The notes below the pieces were generated by a model. That model searched no databases. It was not told the DNA's origin and worked only from the letters and a program-made list of their open reading frames with translations. The translations under genes were made by a program, and so were the position numbers. Shown piece by piece: positions 10,007 through 17,841 of a stretch of DNA of 64,000 bases. Source of the stretch: Marinoscillum pacificum (GTDB lineage Bacteria > Bacteroidota > Bacteroidia > Cytophagales > Cyclobacteriaceae); NCBI RefSeq assembly GCF_024714495.1, contig NZ_JAMZMJ010000006.1, positions 62,001 to 126,000 on the forward strand, given 5' to 3'. Position 1 is the stretch's first letter. Every line of letters begins with the position of its first letter.

Positions 10007-10172
10007 CTAGCTCGGTTCCACCCAGTGAGGATTATTTCTGTCGTTTACAACTACAAGTCTACTGTAAGCTTTTGCTAGGTTCTACCGAGTGAACAACATC
10101 ATTTGTAGCTTTCAGCTACCTTCAACTACTTCGCCATAGGCAAACAAATATCAGTTGCTCGACCAAGCAGCT
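10007..10172. repeat. REP-like hairpin block, left copy
   Basis: Four inverted repeats in a row lie upstream of the RAYT gene. H1 is at 10007-10029 (10-bp stem position pattern, TCC loop, core CTCGGTTCCACC). H2 is at 10071-10093 (core CTAGGTTCTACCGAG). A perfect GTAGCT/AGCTAC hairpin is at 10105-10119 and an AGTTGCT/AGCAGCT hairpin at 10153-10172. The same four elements appear in the same order and with nearly the same spacing (64, 34 and 48 bases between starts) downstream of the gene at 10748-10917. This matches the known association of RAYT transposases with flanking REP/BIME sequences. Confidence 0.8.
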
Positions 10173-10202
10173 TCTCCTGTAATATCTGATTATTTTTAGG
10201 AT

Positions 10203-10733
10203 ATGTCTGAACTACGAAAAGCCAATACTGATCATGCGTACTTTCTAACATTCACCATTGTTGGCTGGATCGACCTATTTACTCGAAAGGAGTGCTGTGA
10301 TATAGTAATTGATAGTTTACAATATTGCCAGAAAAACAAAAACCTAGAAATATATGCCTATGTGATCATGCCTAGCCATATTCACATGGTTGCCCGGCGA
10401 ACTGAAGGCTTGATGAGTGATTTGATTCGAGATTTCAAAAGTCATACTGCTAAACAGCTACTTACCATTGTTCATAATTCCAATGTAGAAAGTCGAAGTG
10501 AGTGGCTACTTCACATGTTCAGATTTCATGCGAAGTTTAAAAAACAAAACAAAGAATTTCAGGTATGGCAAAAGACAAGTCATCCAACAGAACTATTTTC
10601 CAATCATATAATCGATCAAAAAATCAACTATGTTGAAATGAATCCGGTTATGGCAAAAATTGTGACAAGCCCTGAATCATATGTTTACAGCAGTGCCAAT
10701 CCCGAAAGCATAATTGAAGTCATTCAAGCTTAA
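10203..10733 (+). CDS. REP-associated tyrosine transposase (RAYT), Y1/IS200-like HUH family
   Basis: 176 residues, the usual size of this family. The HUH nuclease motif appears as 'MPSHIHMV' with His59 and His61, and a candidate nucleophilic Tyr is in 'INYVEMNPV' (Tyr143), the family's 'YxxxNPV' block. The middle contains 'LIRDFKSHTAKQL', also typical. RAYTs are single-stranded-DNA nucleases that recognise REP hairpins; they are normally single-copy and not clearly self-mobile. Here the gene is framed by two copies of a hairpin block (10007-10172 and 10748-10917), which are the natural candidate substrates. The ORF is intact. Confidence 0.9.
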   Translation: MSELRKANTDHAYFLTFTIVGWIDLFTRKECCDIVIDSLQYCQKNKNLEIYAYVIMPSHIHMVARRTEGLMSDLIRDFKSHTAKQLLTIVHNSNVESRSEWLLHMFRFHAKFKKQNKEFQVWQKTSHPTELFSNHIIDQKINYVEMNPVMAKIVTSPESYVYSSANPESIIEVIQA

Positions 10734-11086
10734 TGATTTTGATAGTTCTCGCTCGGTTCCGTTGAGTGAGTAATATCCTTGAAGCTATTTTCGACTACTT
10801 AGCTGATCGCTCTCGCTAGGTTCCACCGAGTGAGGATTATTCTGTAGCTTATAGCTATATTCAAATAGTTCGCCAAAGGCAATGAAAATAACAGTTGCTC
10901 GGCAGAGCCAAGCAACTACCAGGGATATCTGCTGTTCGGAACAACCATGCAGCTACAACAAGTAAAATACCGTTTAAATCAGTTAATACCACGTTTAGCT
11001 GATGGCAATTCGAATTGATCTGTTTTTTGGCTACTTTCGATTGTTAGATTAAGCAACCACACAACTTTCACAAACGGTAAATAACC
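10734..11086. other. 353-bp intergenic region between RAYT and threonine dehydratase
   Basis: The first part (10748-10917) is the right-hand hairpin block described separately. The remaining about 170 bases up to the threonine dehydratase start show no open frame, no tRNA-like structure and no strong terminator; they probably hold the promoter of the downstream gene. Confidence 0.6.
10748..10917. repeat. REP-like hairpin block, right copy
   Basis: A direct repeat of the left block. H1 is at 10748-10770, H2 at 10812-10834 (CTCGCTAGGT / ACCGAGTGAG around a TCC loop), a GTAGCT/AGCTAT hairpin at 10844-10858, and AGTTGCTCGG/CCAAGCAACT at 10893-10917. Compared with the left copy, H1 carries paired changes: an A-G mismatch in other copies is a C-G pair here, and several pairs become wobbles. 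Selection thus appears to act on the structure more than on the sequence. Spacing between elements is 64, 32 and 49 bases, almost the same as on the left. Confidence 0.8.
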
Positions 11087-12034
11087 ATGGATTCAATTCC
11101 TAGTCTTAGCGACATCAAAAGAGCTCATCAACGTATCTCCAAAATCATTTTGGAAACACCTGTGATGACCTCACATTCGATTAATGAAATAGCCGGATGT
11201 GACATTTATTTCAAATGCGAGAACTTCCAGAAAGTAGGCGCATTCAAAATGCGTGGAGCAGCCAACATGATTCTGGGTTTCAGACCAGAGGAAAGAGAAA
11301 ACGGCTTTGCCACACACTCTTCAGGAAATCACGCGCAAGCAGTGGCTTTAGCGGCTAAATTATCTGGTACCAAAGCCTATGTAGTGATGCCTGAAAACAG
11401 TACACAAGTTAAAATAGAAGCAACTAAGGGTTATGGTGCTGAAGTAATACTTTGCGAACCAAACGAAGCTTCTCGTATCAAAACATGTGATGAAGTAATC
11501 GAAAGAACCGGAGCCATATTTGTGCATCCATTTGACGATTATAGAATTATAGCAGGACAGGCTACCGCTGCTAAGGAGTTAATGGAAGAAGTTCCAGATA
11601 TTGACATATTGGTGACGCCTGTCGGAGGTGGTGGATTAGCAGCAGGAACAGCACTTGCAGCTCATTTATTGGATCCAAACACAGAAGTCATTTTAGGTGA
11701 GCCGAAAAATGCTGATGACTGCTATAAGTCCGTACAAAAAGGAAAAATCACGCCAGTAAAAAATCCAGACACAATTGCTGATGGTCTAAAAACAACAGTA
11801 GGTGAACGTAATTTCGACATCATCAAAAATCATGTTTCGGCAGTGTACACAGTCACAGAAGAAGAGATCATTGATGCGATGAAAATGATCTGGGAACGCA
11901 TGAAGATCATAATTGAGCCTTCTTGTGCGGTTCCTTTCGCAGCATTATTAAAAAACAAAGAGCGTTTTGCTGGCAAACACGTTGGTATCATCCTTACAGG
12001 TGGCAATGTAGACCTGGCAAACCTGCCTTTCTAA
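11087..12034 (+). CDS. PLP-dependent threonine/serine dehydratase
   Basis: 315 residues, the short catabolic or serine-racemase-like form with no C-terminal ACT regulatory domain. The PLP lysine is in 'GAFKMRGA' (Lys54). 'SSGNHAQAVALAA' binds the substrate carboxylate and 'TPVGGGGLAAG' is the glycine loop that holds the PLP phosphate. 'EPSCAVPFAALL' near the C-terminus is also family-typical. It should convert L-threonine (or serine) to 2-oxobutyrate (or pyruvate) and ammonia. A serine racemase function is possible, because the two activities share this fold and length. No isoleucine biosynthesis genes are adjacent, which favours a catabolic role. Confidence 0.9.
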   Translation: MDSIPSLSDIKRAHQRISKIILETPVMTSHSINEIAGCDIYFKCENFQKVGAFKMRGAANMILGFRPEERENGFATHSSGNHAQAVALAAKLSGTKAYVVMPENSTQVKIEATKGYGAEVILCEPNEASRIKTCDEVIERTGAIFVHPFDDYRIIAGQATAAKELMEEVPDIDILVTPVGGGGLAAGTALAAHLLDPNTEVILGEPKNADDCYKSVQKGKITPVKNPDTIADGLKTTVGERNFDIIKNHVSAVYTVTEEEIIDAMKMIWERMKIIIEPSCAVPFAALLKNKERFAGKHVGIILTGGNVDLANLPF

Positions 12035-12157
12035 GTATTCTTGAATTATATCAAATAAACAATTAGGACATGAAATGAGCATAATTGCAGAACACCTATT
12101 ATTATATCCCAGGTGCGAATGGAATCATGCGATTTCCATGTGACATTAGAAAAAATC

Positions 12158-14320
12158 ATGACACATATGAAATATGTTTTATCCTGTCTTTTGCTTGTAT
12201 TCGTTATGATGGCACAAGCTCAAAAACAAATTACCATTGACAATATCACCGACGCTACATTCTCACAGAAATCTGTAAGAAGTGTGAACTGGATGAATGA
12301 TGGGCAGTATTATTCTGCACTATCAGACAACAAGGTGCAGAAATATGATGTAACTACAGGTGAAGTAGTAGAGGTGTTAGTAGATGGTGACGAATTAGAC
12401 ATCCGAATCAACAATTATAATTTTAGTGCAGATGAATCCCAAGTTCTTCTGCTAACTGAGCGAAAGTCTATATACAGACGATCTTTTACAGCTGTTTACT
12501 ATGTGTACAACCGCTCAACCAAAGAATCTCAAAAGTTGAGTGATGGGGTACAATCTTATGCTACATTCTCTCCAGATGGATCTAAAATTGCCTTCACAAG
12601 AGACAATAACCTGTTTTACAAAGATTTGTCAACTGGTAAAGAAGTGACCATCACTACAGATGGTGAATTCAATAAAATCATCAATGGTAGCAGCGATTGG
12701 GTATACGAAGAAGAATTGTACATCACCAAAGCGTTTGAATGGTCTGTAGACAGCAAGAAGATCGTTTACTATCAGTTTGACGAAAGTAACGTACGTGAGT
12801 ACAACATGCAGCTATGGAACGATGGTGCACTATACCCTGAAGACTATGTGTACAAATACCCAAAAGCAGGCGAAGACAATTCAGTAATCAAATTGTTCGT
12901 GTACCACTTGGATGGATCAAAGAAAGTACCTGTGGACATTGGAGAAGAAACTGACATCTACATCCCAAGAGTATACTGGACACAAGATGCTGATCTTATC
13001 AGTGTACAGCGTTTAAACAGGCTACAAAACAAGCTAGACATCTTACATGTAAATGCTAGCACGGGTGAATCTACCGTAGTTTTAACCGATGAAAGTGATA
13101 CCTATATTGACTTCACTTTTTGTGATGATCTGACCTATTTGGAAAATGGTAAAGAGTTCTTATTTAGTAGTGAAAAAAGTGGCTACAAGCATTTTTACCT
13201 GTACACAATGAAAGGGGAATTGATTCGTCAAATCACTTCTGGAAATTTTGAAGCCGTAGAATTGGTTGGCTTGAACCAAGCTACAAAAACACCAATATTG
13301 TATTACACTTCTACAGAGGTTTCACCACTCGAAAGACAGCTTTATAGTATAGATCTTAAAGGAAAAGGTAAGAAAAAATTGACGGCTGAAAGTGGTACTA
13401 GCCGAGTTAACATGAGTAGTGACTGTAGCTATTACATGAACTATCACAGCACAGCTGATAAACCACTTAAGGTATCATTATTCAAAACTGCAGGCAACCA
13501 ACTAATCAAAGTTCTAGAAGATAATGCCGGTTTGGCAACAGTTACTGCAGAGTATGGTCTGAGTGACAAAGAGTTCTTCACATTTGAGACAGTAGATGGC
13601 ACAAGCCTCAACGGATTCTTCCTAAAACCAAAAGGATTCTCTGCCGGTAAGGAATACCCGGTATTAGTTTACCAGTATTCTGGCCCTGGTTCTCAAAGTG
13701 TAGCCAATAGTTGGTCTGCAAGTCACCACATTTTCCACCAATATTTAGTACAACAAGGGTACATTGTAGCTGTGGTAGACACTAGAGGTACAGGATATAG
13801 AGGTGAAGAATTCAAGAAATTGACCTACAAGCAACTAGGTAAATATGAAACCGAAGACTTGATCGCAACTGGTAAATATTTAGCAGACCTTCCATTCATT
13901 GATGCCAAAAGAGTAGGTGTGTGGGGCTGGAGTTATGGTGGATATATGTCTTCATTGGCTATCCTCAAAGGTTCAGATGTATTCAGCACAGCTATAGCTG
14001 TGGCTCCTGTGACTACCTGGAGATTCTATGATTCTATCTACACGGAGAGATATCTCCAAAGACCTCAAGACAATGCTTCTGGCTATGATGATAATAGTCC
14101 TATCCAGTTTGCCGACAAATTGAAAGGTAAATTCTTGCTAATCCATGGAACTGGTGATGACAATGTGCATTTTCAAAATGCCGTGACTTTGCAAAATAGT
14201 CTTATCAAAGCCGGCAAACAATTTGAGTCTTTCTATTATCCTGACAAAGCACACGGTCTGGGTGGCAGAAGAGGTCATTTGTATACCATGATGGCGGATT
14301 TCCTTCTGGAAAACTTATAA
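12158..14320 (+). CDS. Dipeptidyl peptidase IV (S9 family), exported
   Basis: From the ATG at 12158 the protein has 720 residues and begins with a clear signal peptide ending near 'AQAQ'. The ATG at 12113 would add 15 residues in front of it, and the ATG at 12167 is also possible. An N-terminal beta-propeller contains the DPP-IV hallmark 'DWVYEEELY', whose paired glutamates bind the substrate N-terminus. The C-terminal alpha/beta-hydrolase domain carries the nucleophile in 'GWSYGGYMS' (Ser592), 'GTGDDNVHFQN' (Asp) and 'DKAHGLGG' (His). It should cleave X-Pro dipeptides from peptide N-termini in the periplasm. Confidence 0.94.
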   Translation: MTHMKYVLSCLLLVFVMMAQAQKQITIDNITDATFSQKSVRSVNWMNDGQYYSALSDNKVQKYDVTTGEVVEVLVDGDELDIRINNYNFSADESQVLLLTERKSIYRRSFTAVYYVYNRSTKESQKLSDGVQSYATFSPDGSKIAFTRDNNLFYKDLSTGKEVTITTDGEFNKIINGSSDWVYEEELYITKAFEWSVDSKKIVYYQFDESNVREYNMQLWNDGALYPEDYVYKYPKAGEDNSVIKLFVYHLDGSKKVPVDIGEETDIYIPRVYWTQDADLISVQRLNRLQNKLDILHVNASTGESTVVLTDESDTYIDFTFCDDLTYLENGKEFLFSSEKSGYKHFYLYTMKGELIRQITSGNFEAVELVGLNQATKTPILYYTSTEVSPLERQLYSIDLKGKGKKKLTAESGTSRVNMSSDCSYYMNYHSTADKPLKVSLFKTAGNQLIKVLEDNAGLATVTAEYGLSDKEFFTFETVDGTSLNGFFLKPKGFSAGKEYPVLVYQYSGPGSQSVANSWSASHHIFHQYLVQQGYIVAVVDTRGTGYRGEEFKKLTYKQLGKYETEDLIATGKYLADLPFIDAKRVGVWGWSYGGYMSSLAILKGSDVFSTAIAVAPVTTWRFYDSIYTERYLQRPQDNASGYDDNSPIQFADKLKGKFLLIHGTGDDNVHFQNAVTLQNSLIKAGKQFESFYYPDKAHGLGGRRGHLYTMMADFLLENL

Positions 14321-14333
14321 TATTGAACCCTTC

Positions 14334-14386
14334 ATAACTGGTCTTCACGGAAACGATAGTTTTTATGGAGACCAGTTATTATTTTG
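14334..14386 (+). terminator. Terminator-like hairpin after DPP-IV
   Basis: A perfect 11-bp stem (14334-14344 with 14369-14379) encloses a 24-nt loop and is followed by an AT-rich TATTATTTT tract. The loop is longer than usual but the stem is strong. Confidence 0.6.
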
Positions 14387-14422
14387 CGGGTTGACTTTGC
14401 AACCCACGGACGATAGACAAGT

Positions 14423-15301
14423 ATGACTAGAAGGCTTTTTATTGTAGCCAACCCCTCAACTGGTACCAAACATCTCGAGTACATCCTTCGTGAGCTGATG
14501 GATTTCTGCGTAGCCAGAGACTTAGAGTTTGAGATATTTCTTACTGCTGCATCTCAAAACGCATGGAAAACAGTTGAAAAACATCTAGACGAATCCTATA
14601 CTGATTTGGTCGTAATAGGAGGAGATGGTACGCTCAATGAAGCTATTAATGGATTGAAATATGATATTCCTGTTTCGATAATTCCGAATGGTAGTGGTAA
14701 TGATTTCGTCAAAAACATCAACATTGGTCATGACTTGGAAGACCAGATCCAAGTACTTCGTTCTGGTAAAGTAAAACAAATAGACCTGGGCATCTGCAAT
14801 GGCCGAAAGTTCATCAATGGTGTGGGTGTAGGGTTCGATGGCCAAATAGTTGCCGATATGCAACAAAAGAAAAGTTTACTGAAAGGCCCGGCAAAGTACT
14901 ATGCTTTCGTTTTGAGAATTTTAGCGACCTACAAATCCCGAACATTCCGATTTACTCAAGACAAGCACTTGCAGCAAAAAGAGCTTATATTGATGACCAT
15001 TGGTAATGGTACTACTTTTGGAGGAAGTTTTAAACTCACACCAGAAGCAGAAATCAACGATAGCATTTTAGATGTTTGTGAAATTGGTAAAATAAGTGGA
15101 ATCAAGCGATTCTTCAATATTCACCGACTCAAGGAAGGTACCCATAACAGATTGCCAGAAGTGCATTTTTCACGTTGCAAACATCTACATATTGATGAAA
15201 ACCCTGATTTGCATGCACATATAGACGGTGAATATCTTGGTCACCCTCCATTTGAAATTGGCATCTTGCCAAATGCCTTAAAAATCAGGGTAAAAGCCTA
15301 A
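14423..15301 (+). CDS. Diacylglycerol/lipid kinase family protein (YegS/BmrU-like)
   Basis: 292 residues, the standard length for the DAGK-catalytic family. The nucleotide-binding motif 'VIGGDGTLNEAINGL' lies near residues 60-75, followed by 'IPNGSGNDFVKN', the second family block. 'GVGFDGQIV' and 'HIDGEYLG' match the C-terminal lipid-binding half. It should phosphorylate a lipid such as diacylglycerol at the inner face of the membrane; the exact substrate is not predictable. Its stop codon overlaps the stop of the convergent lgt gene (bases 15298-15301). Confidence 0.88.
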   Translation: MTRRLFIVANPSTGTKHLEYILRELMDFCVARDLEFEIFLTAASQNAWKTVEKHLDESYTDLVVIGGDGTLNEAINGLKYDIPVSIIPNGSGNDFVKNINIGHDLEDQIQVLRSGKVKQIDLGICNGRKFINGVGVGFDGQIVADMQQKKSLLKGPAKYYAFVLRILATYKSRTFRFTQDKHLQQKELILMTIGNGTTFGGSFKLTPEAEINDSILDVCEIGKISGIKRFFNIHRLKEGTHNRLPEVHFSRCKHLHIDENPDLHAHIDGEYLGHPPFEIGILPNALKIRVKA

Positions 15302-16074
15302 TTGGCGCTCTTTTTCTTTCTTAGAATCAACATGGAGATTACGGCAACCGTGATCACCACTAATGAAATCAACTGACTGTGAGAAAGAATACCGTCGATG
15401 ATAAAGCCACGACGCACATCTCCTCTGAAGATCTCAATGACGCCTCTCCCAATAGAATACAAAATGATATAAACGAAGAACAACTGACCGTCAAAACGTT
15501 TGTGACGCTTCATCATGATCAATACCACTAAAACAATGGCAATCCACGTAACCTCATAAAGCTGGGTGGGGTGCAAAGCAACGTTTAATGGTTCAGCCTG
15601 ACTCGCCGGATCTGTGTAGGTTACTCCTAGAAAACTCTCCGTAGGCAAACCGTGACAACATCCAGCGAAAAAGCATCCCATACGACCAAACATGTGAATG
15701 ATGCAACCAGTAATGGCTATTCGGTCTAGCATCGGCCAAACCGGCCACTTCTGTTTTCTGAAATACCATATGACCGTTGGTATCGCAAATAACAAAGAGC
15801 CATAAAACACAAAACCCGTTCTAAAACCCTTGAACATATTGGAAGGAGTACCAAAATAGTAACCAGGATCCTCAAAGTAGAAAAACACTTTACCGCCAAC
15901 AAAAGCTGCCAAAATGATCAGAATAGCGAGATTTTGTATTTTATCTGAGGTAATTCCAAGATCACGTTTTACCGTAATGGACATGTAAAAATAGCCCAAA
16001 GTGGCCCCAATCATGATCATGAAGCCATAAGTGTGAACAGTAAAATCACCAATCGAAAAGAGTTCTGGGTGCAT
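15298..16074 (-). CDS. lgt: Prolipoprotein diacylglyceryl transferase
   Basis: 258 residues with about seven membrane segments. It has the Lgt signature 'FGRMGCFFAGCCHG' (Arg131), an N-terminal 'HTYGFMI', 'LHPTQLYE', and the late 'GRGVIEIFRGD'. The enzyme moves diacylglycerol from phosphatidylglycerol to the lipobox cysteine of prolipoproteins in the inner membrane, the first step of lipoprotein maturation. This fits the many predicted lipoproteins in this window (M1 peptidase, GH97, Kazal-like and others). The gene is convergent with the lipid kinase gene; the two stop codons share the four bases CTAA. Confidence 0.96.
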   Translation of the reverse strand: MHPELFSIGDFTVHTYGFMIMIGATLGYFYMSITVKRDLGITSDKIQNLAILIILAAFVGGKVFFYFEDPGYYFGTPSNMFKGFRTGFVFYGSLLFAIPTVIWYFRKQKWPVWPMLDRIAITGCIIHMFGRMGCFFAGCCHGLPTESFLGVTYTDPASQAEPLNVALHPTQLYEVTWIAIVLVVLIMMKRHKRFDGQLFFVYIILYSIGRGVIEIFRGDVRRGFIIDGILSHSQLISLVVITVAVISMLILRKKKSAN

Positions 16075-16251
16075 GGTTGGGTTAGAAAGTTTAAGGTTCT
16101 GAGTTCTAAGATAACGCCAGTATTGGACAATCTATTATTTGGAGCCTAGTAAGCCTCATTTAGTTGGAAAAGGTAGCAAAAAAGGCAACCTTATTCAGGC
16201 AAGGACAAATGCCAATCTCAGAACCTAAAACTTTGGACTTTGAATTTGGAA

Positions 16252-16734
16252 CTACTTAAATGGATTGTCGCCTTTGTGGGTACTACTGTCAAAAACTCGG
16301 ATGGCGATTACCTCCGCTTCAGCAGTTACCTCTCCATTTACAGAAGCGGTACACGACATGACTGTTTTCTTTCCTTTAACCTCTGTTACCTTGGCTCTTA
16401 ATTCTATCGTCTGATCATTTGGGGTTGGCTTCACATACTTGACAGTAATAGTCCCGGTAGCATAGCGATAGATTGGATCACTATCTAGTGACCGATCTTC
16501 TCTTCTATAGGCATCTGCCATAGCAGTTCCCATACAGTGACAGTCAATCAATGTTGCTAGAATCCCACCGTTGAGCAAGTTGGCCCAGCCATGATACTTC
16601 TCCTGGGAGTCCCAATGACAAACAGATTCATCACCGTCCCAAAAACTTTGGATTTGTAAACCTTCTTCATTACTAGCTCCACAGCCAAAACATACATTTT
16701 CGGGCATGTGGGACTGAAAGTAATCGTTATTCAT
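16252..16734 (-). CDS. PaaI-type hotdog thioesterase
   Basis: 160 residues, single hotdog domain. 'NLLNGGILATLIDCHCMGTA' is the characteristic central helix region of PaaI-like acyl-CoA thioesterases, followed by a 'TITVKYVKPTP' strand. The N-terminus has a 'CFGCGASNEEGLQIQ' block that many PaaI-like proteins carry, with a Cys pair. It should hydrolyse some acyl-CoA; the substrate is not evident from context. It lies alone between lgt and a divergent metallo-hydrolase gene. Confidence 0.85.
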   Translation of the reverse strand: MNNDYFQSHMPENVCFGCGASNEEGLQIQSFWDGDESVCHWDSQEKYHGWANLLNGGILATLIDCHCMGTAMADAYRREDRSLDSDPIYRYATGTITVKYVKPTPNDQTIELRAKVTEVKGKKTVMSCTASVNGEVTAEAEVIAIRVFDSSTHKGDNPFK

Positions 16735-16874
16735 AAGTCAGTTGTTGTTTCTTTGAATTCTAAATTTAGGCAATTTAAATCAAGACCGATACTGACAGAA
16801 CTCCGCATTGGTTTCTTGAGTTCTCTAGTTGCATTGACGATATTTAACCCAACTTTTAACCCAAAACCGATTGC

Positions 16875-17759
16875 ATGATTCACGTTTTAGATCTCAACTT
16901 TTTAGGCATTGATCACGCCATTGCATCGTTTCTTATCGAATCATCTGCTGGCCCTATTCTTATCGAAACTGGCCCGCACTCCACTTTTGAATCGATGAAA
17001 TCACAACTGGCCAACCATGGCTATCAACCTGGAGATGTCAAGCACGTGTTGCTCACGCACATACATTTTGATCACGCCGGAGCTGCCTGGGCATTTGCTG
17101 ATCACGGTGCCAAAATCTACTTGCACCCATTTGGCAAACCGCACATGGAGGACCCAACCAAGCTCTACAACTCTGCCAAAATGATCTATGGAGACGACAT
17201 GGAGCGACTTTGGGGAGCCATGGACAAAATCTCAGCAGATCAGCTTCTCACCCCAGAGCATTTAGAAGAAATTACGATTGGTGACAAGAAATTTACAGCC
17301 ATTCATAGCCCTGGACATGCTAAGCACCACATTGCCTGGCAGCTTAATGACATCATTTTTACAGGAGATGTAGCAGGTGTCAAGATAGCAGATGGACCGG
17401 TAGTGCCACCTTGTCCTCCTCCAGATATCAATCTGGAAGATTGGAACCAATCATTGGATATTCTGATGGAGCGAAAAGCCTCCTCATTGTACTTAACACA
17501 TTATGGAGAAGTAACAGAAATCGGAGATCATGTTAATGAGCTTCGAAATATGTTGACGGATTGGGCCAACTGGATCAAAGAAAAATGGGAGTCAGGACTT
17601 ACTGCAGACGAAATAACTCCACAGTTTTCAGAATACACGGCCAATCAACTCAGAGGTCTGGGTGTATCCGAACATGGCGTTAAGCAATACGAAGCTGCCA
17701 ACCCAAGTTGGATGAGTGTGGCCGGGTTAATCAGGTATTGGAAGAAAAAGAGTCAATAA
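16875..17759 (+). CDS. Metallo-beta-lactamase-fold hydrolase
   Basis: 294 residues, cytoplasmic (no signal). The metal-binding motif 'THIHFDHAG' (His62, His64, Asp66, His67) is complete. Later ligands are in 'HSPGHAKHH' and 'FTGDVAG', and the final His is in 'YLTHYGE'. It belongs to the broad glyoxalase-II-like MBL group. The C-terminal about 70 residues form a helical extension common in Bacteroidota and Proteobacteria members. The substrate is unknown. Its terminator overlaps the region just upstream of the DUF2339 gene. Confidence 0.88.
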   Translation: MIHVLDLNFLGIDHAIASFLIESSAGPILIETGPHSTFESMKSQLANHGYQPGDVKHVLLTHIHFDHAGAAWAFADHGAKIYLHPFGKPHMEDPTKLYNSAKMIYGDDMERLWGAMDKISADQLLTPEHLEEITIGDKKFTAIHSPGHAKHHIAWQLNDIIFTGDVAGVKIADGPVVPPCPPPDINLEDWNQSLDILMERKASSLYLTHYGEVTEIGDHVNELRNMLTDWANWIKEKWESGLTADEITPQFSEYTANQLRGLGVSEHGVKQYEAANPSWMSVAGLIRYWKKKSQ

Positions 17760-17791
17760 TTATTCATTCCCTTCGTTTTTAAAGACTAGAG

Positions 17792-17826
17792 GAGAAGAGT
17801 ATCGAGGTATTCTTCTCTTATTTTTT
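17792..17826 (+). terminator. Terminator after the MBL-fold hydrolase
   Basis: Arms GAGAAGAGTA (17792-17801) and TATTCTTCTC (17808-17817) pair with one wobble and are followed by TTATTTTTT. It ends about 15 bases before the start of the DUF2339 gene, so that gene's promoter must overlap the terminator or transcription reads through. Confidence 0.65.
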
Positions 17827-17841
17827 CACCTTTACTAATCT

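Noticed and set aside
10203-10733. A complete insertion sequence around the RAYT gene
   Set aside because: The flanks are hairpin direct repeats and not terminal inverted repeats with a target duplication, and RAYTs are usually domesticated single genes.
12113-12157. Upstream ATG of the DPP-IV gene
   Set aside because: It would place 15 charged residues before the signal peptide; the ATG at 12158 is the better start.
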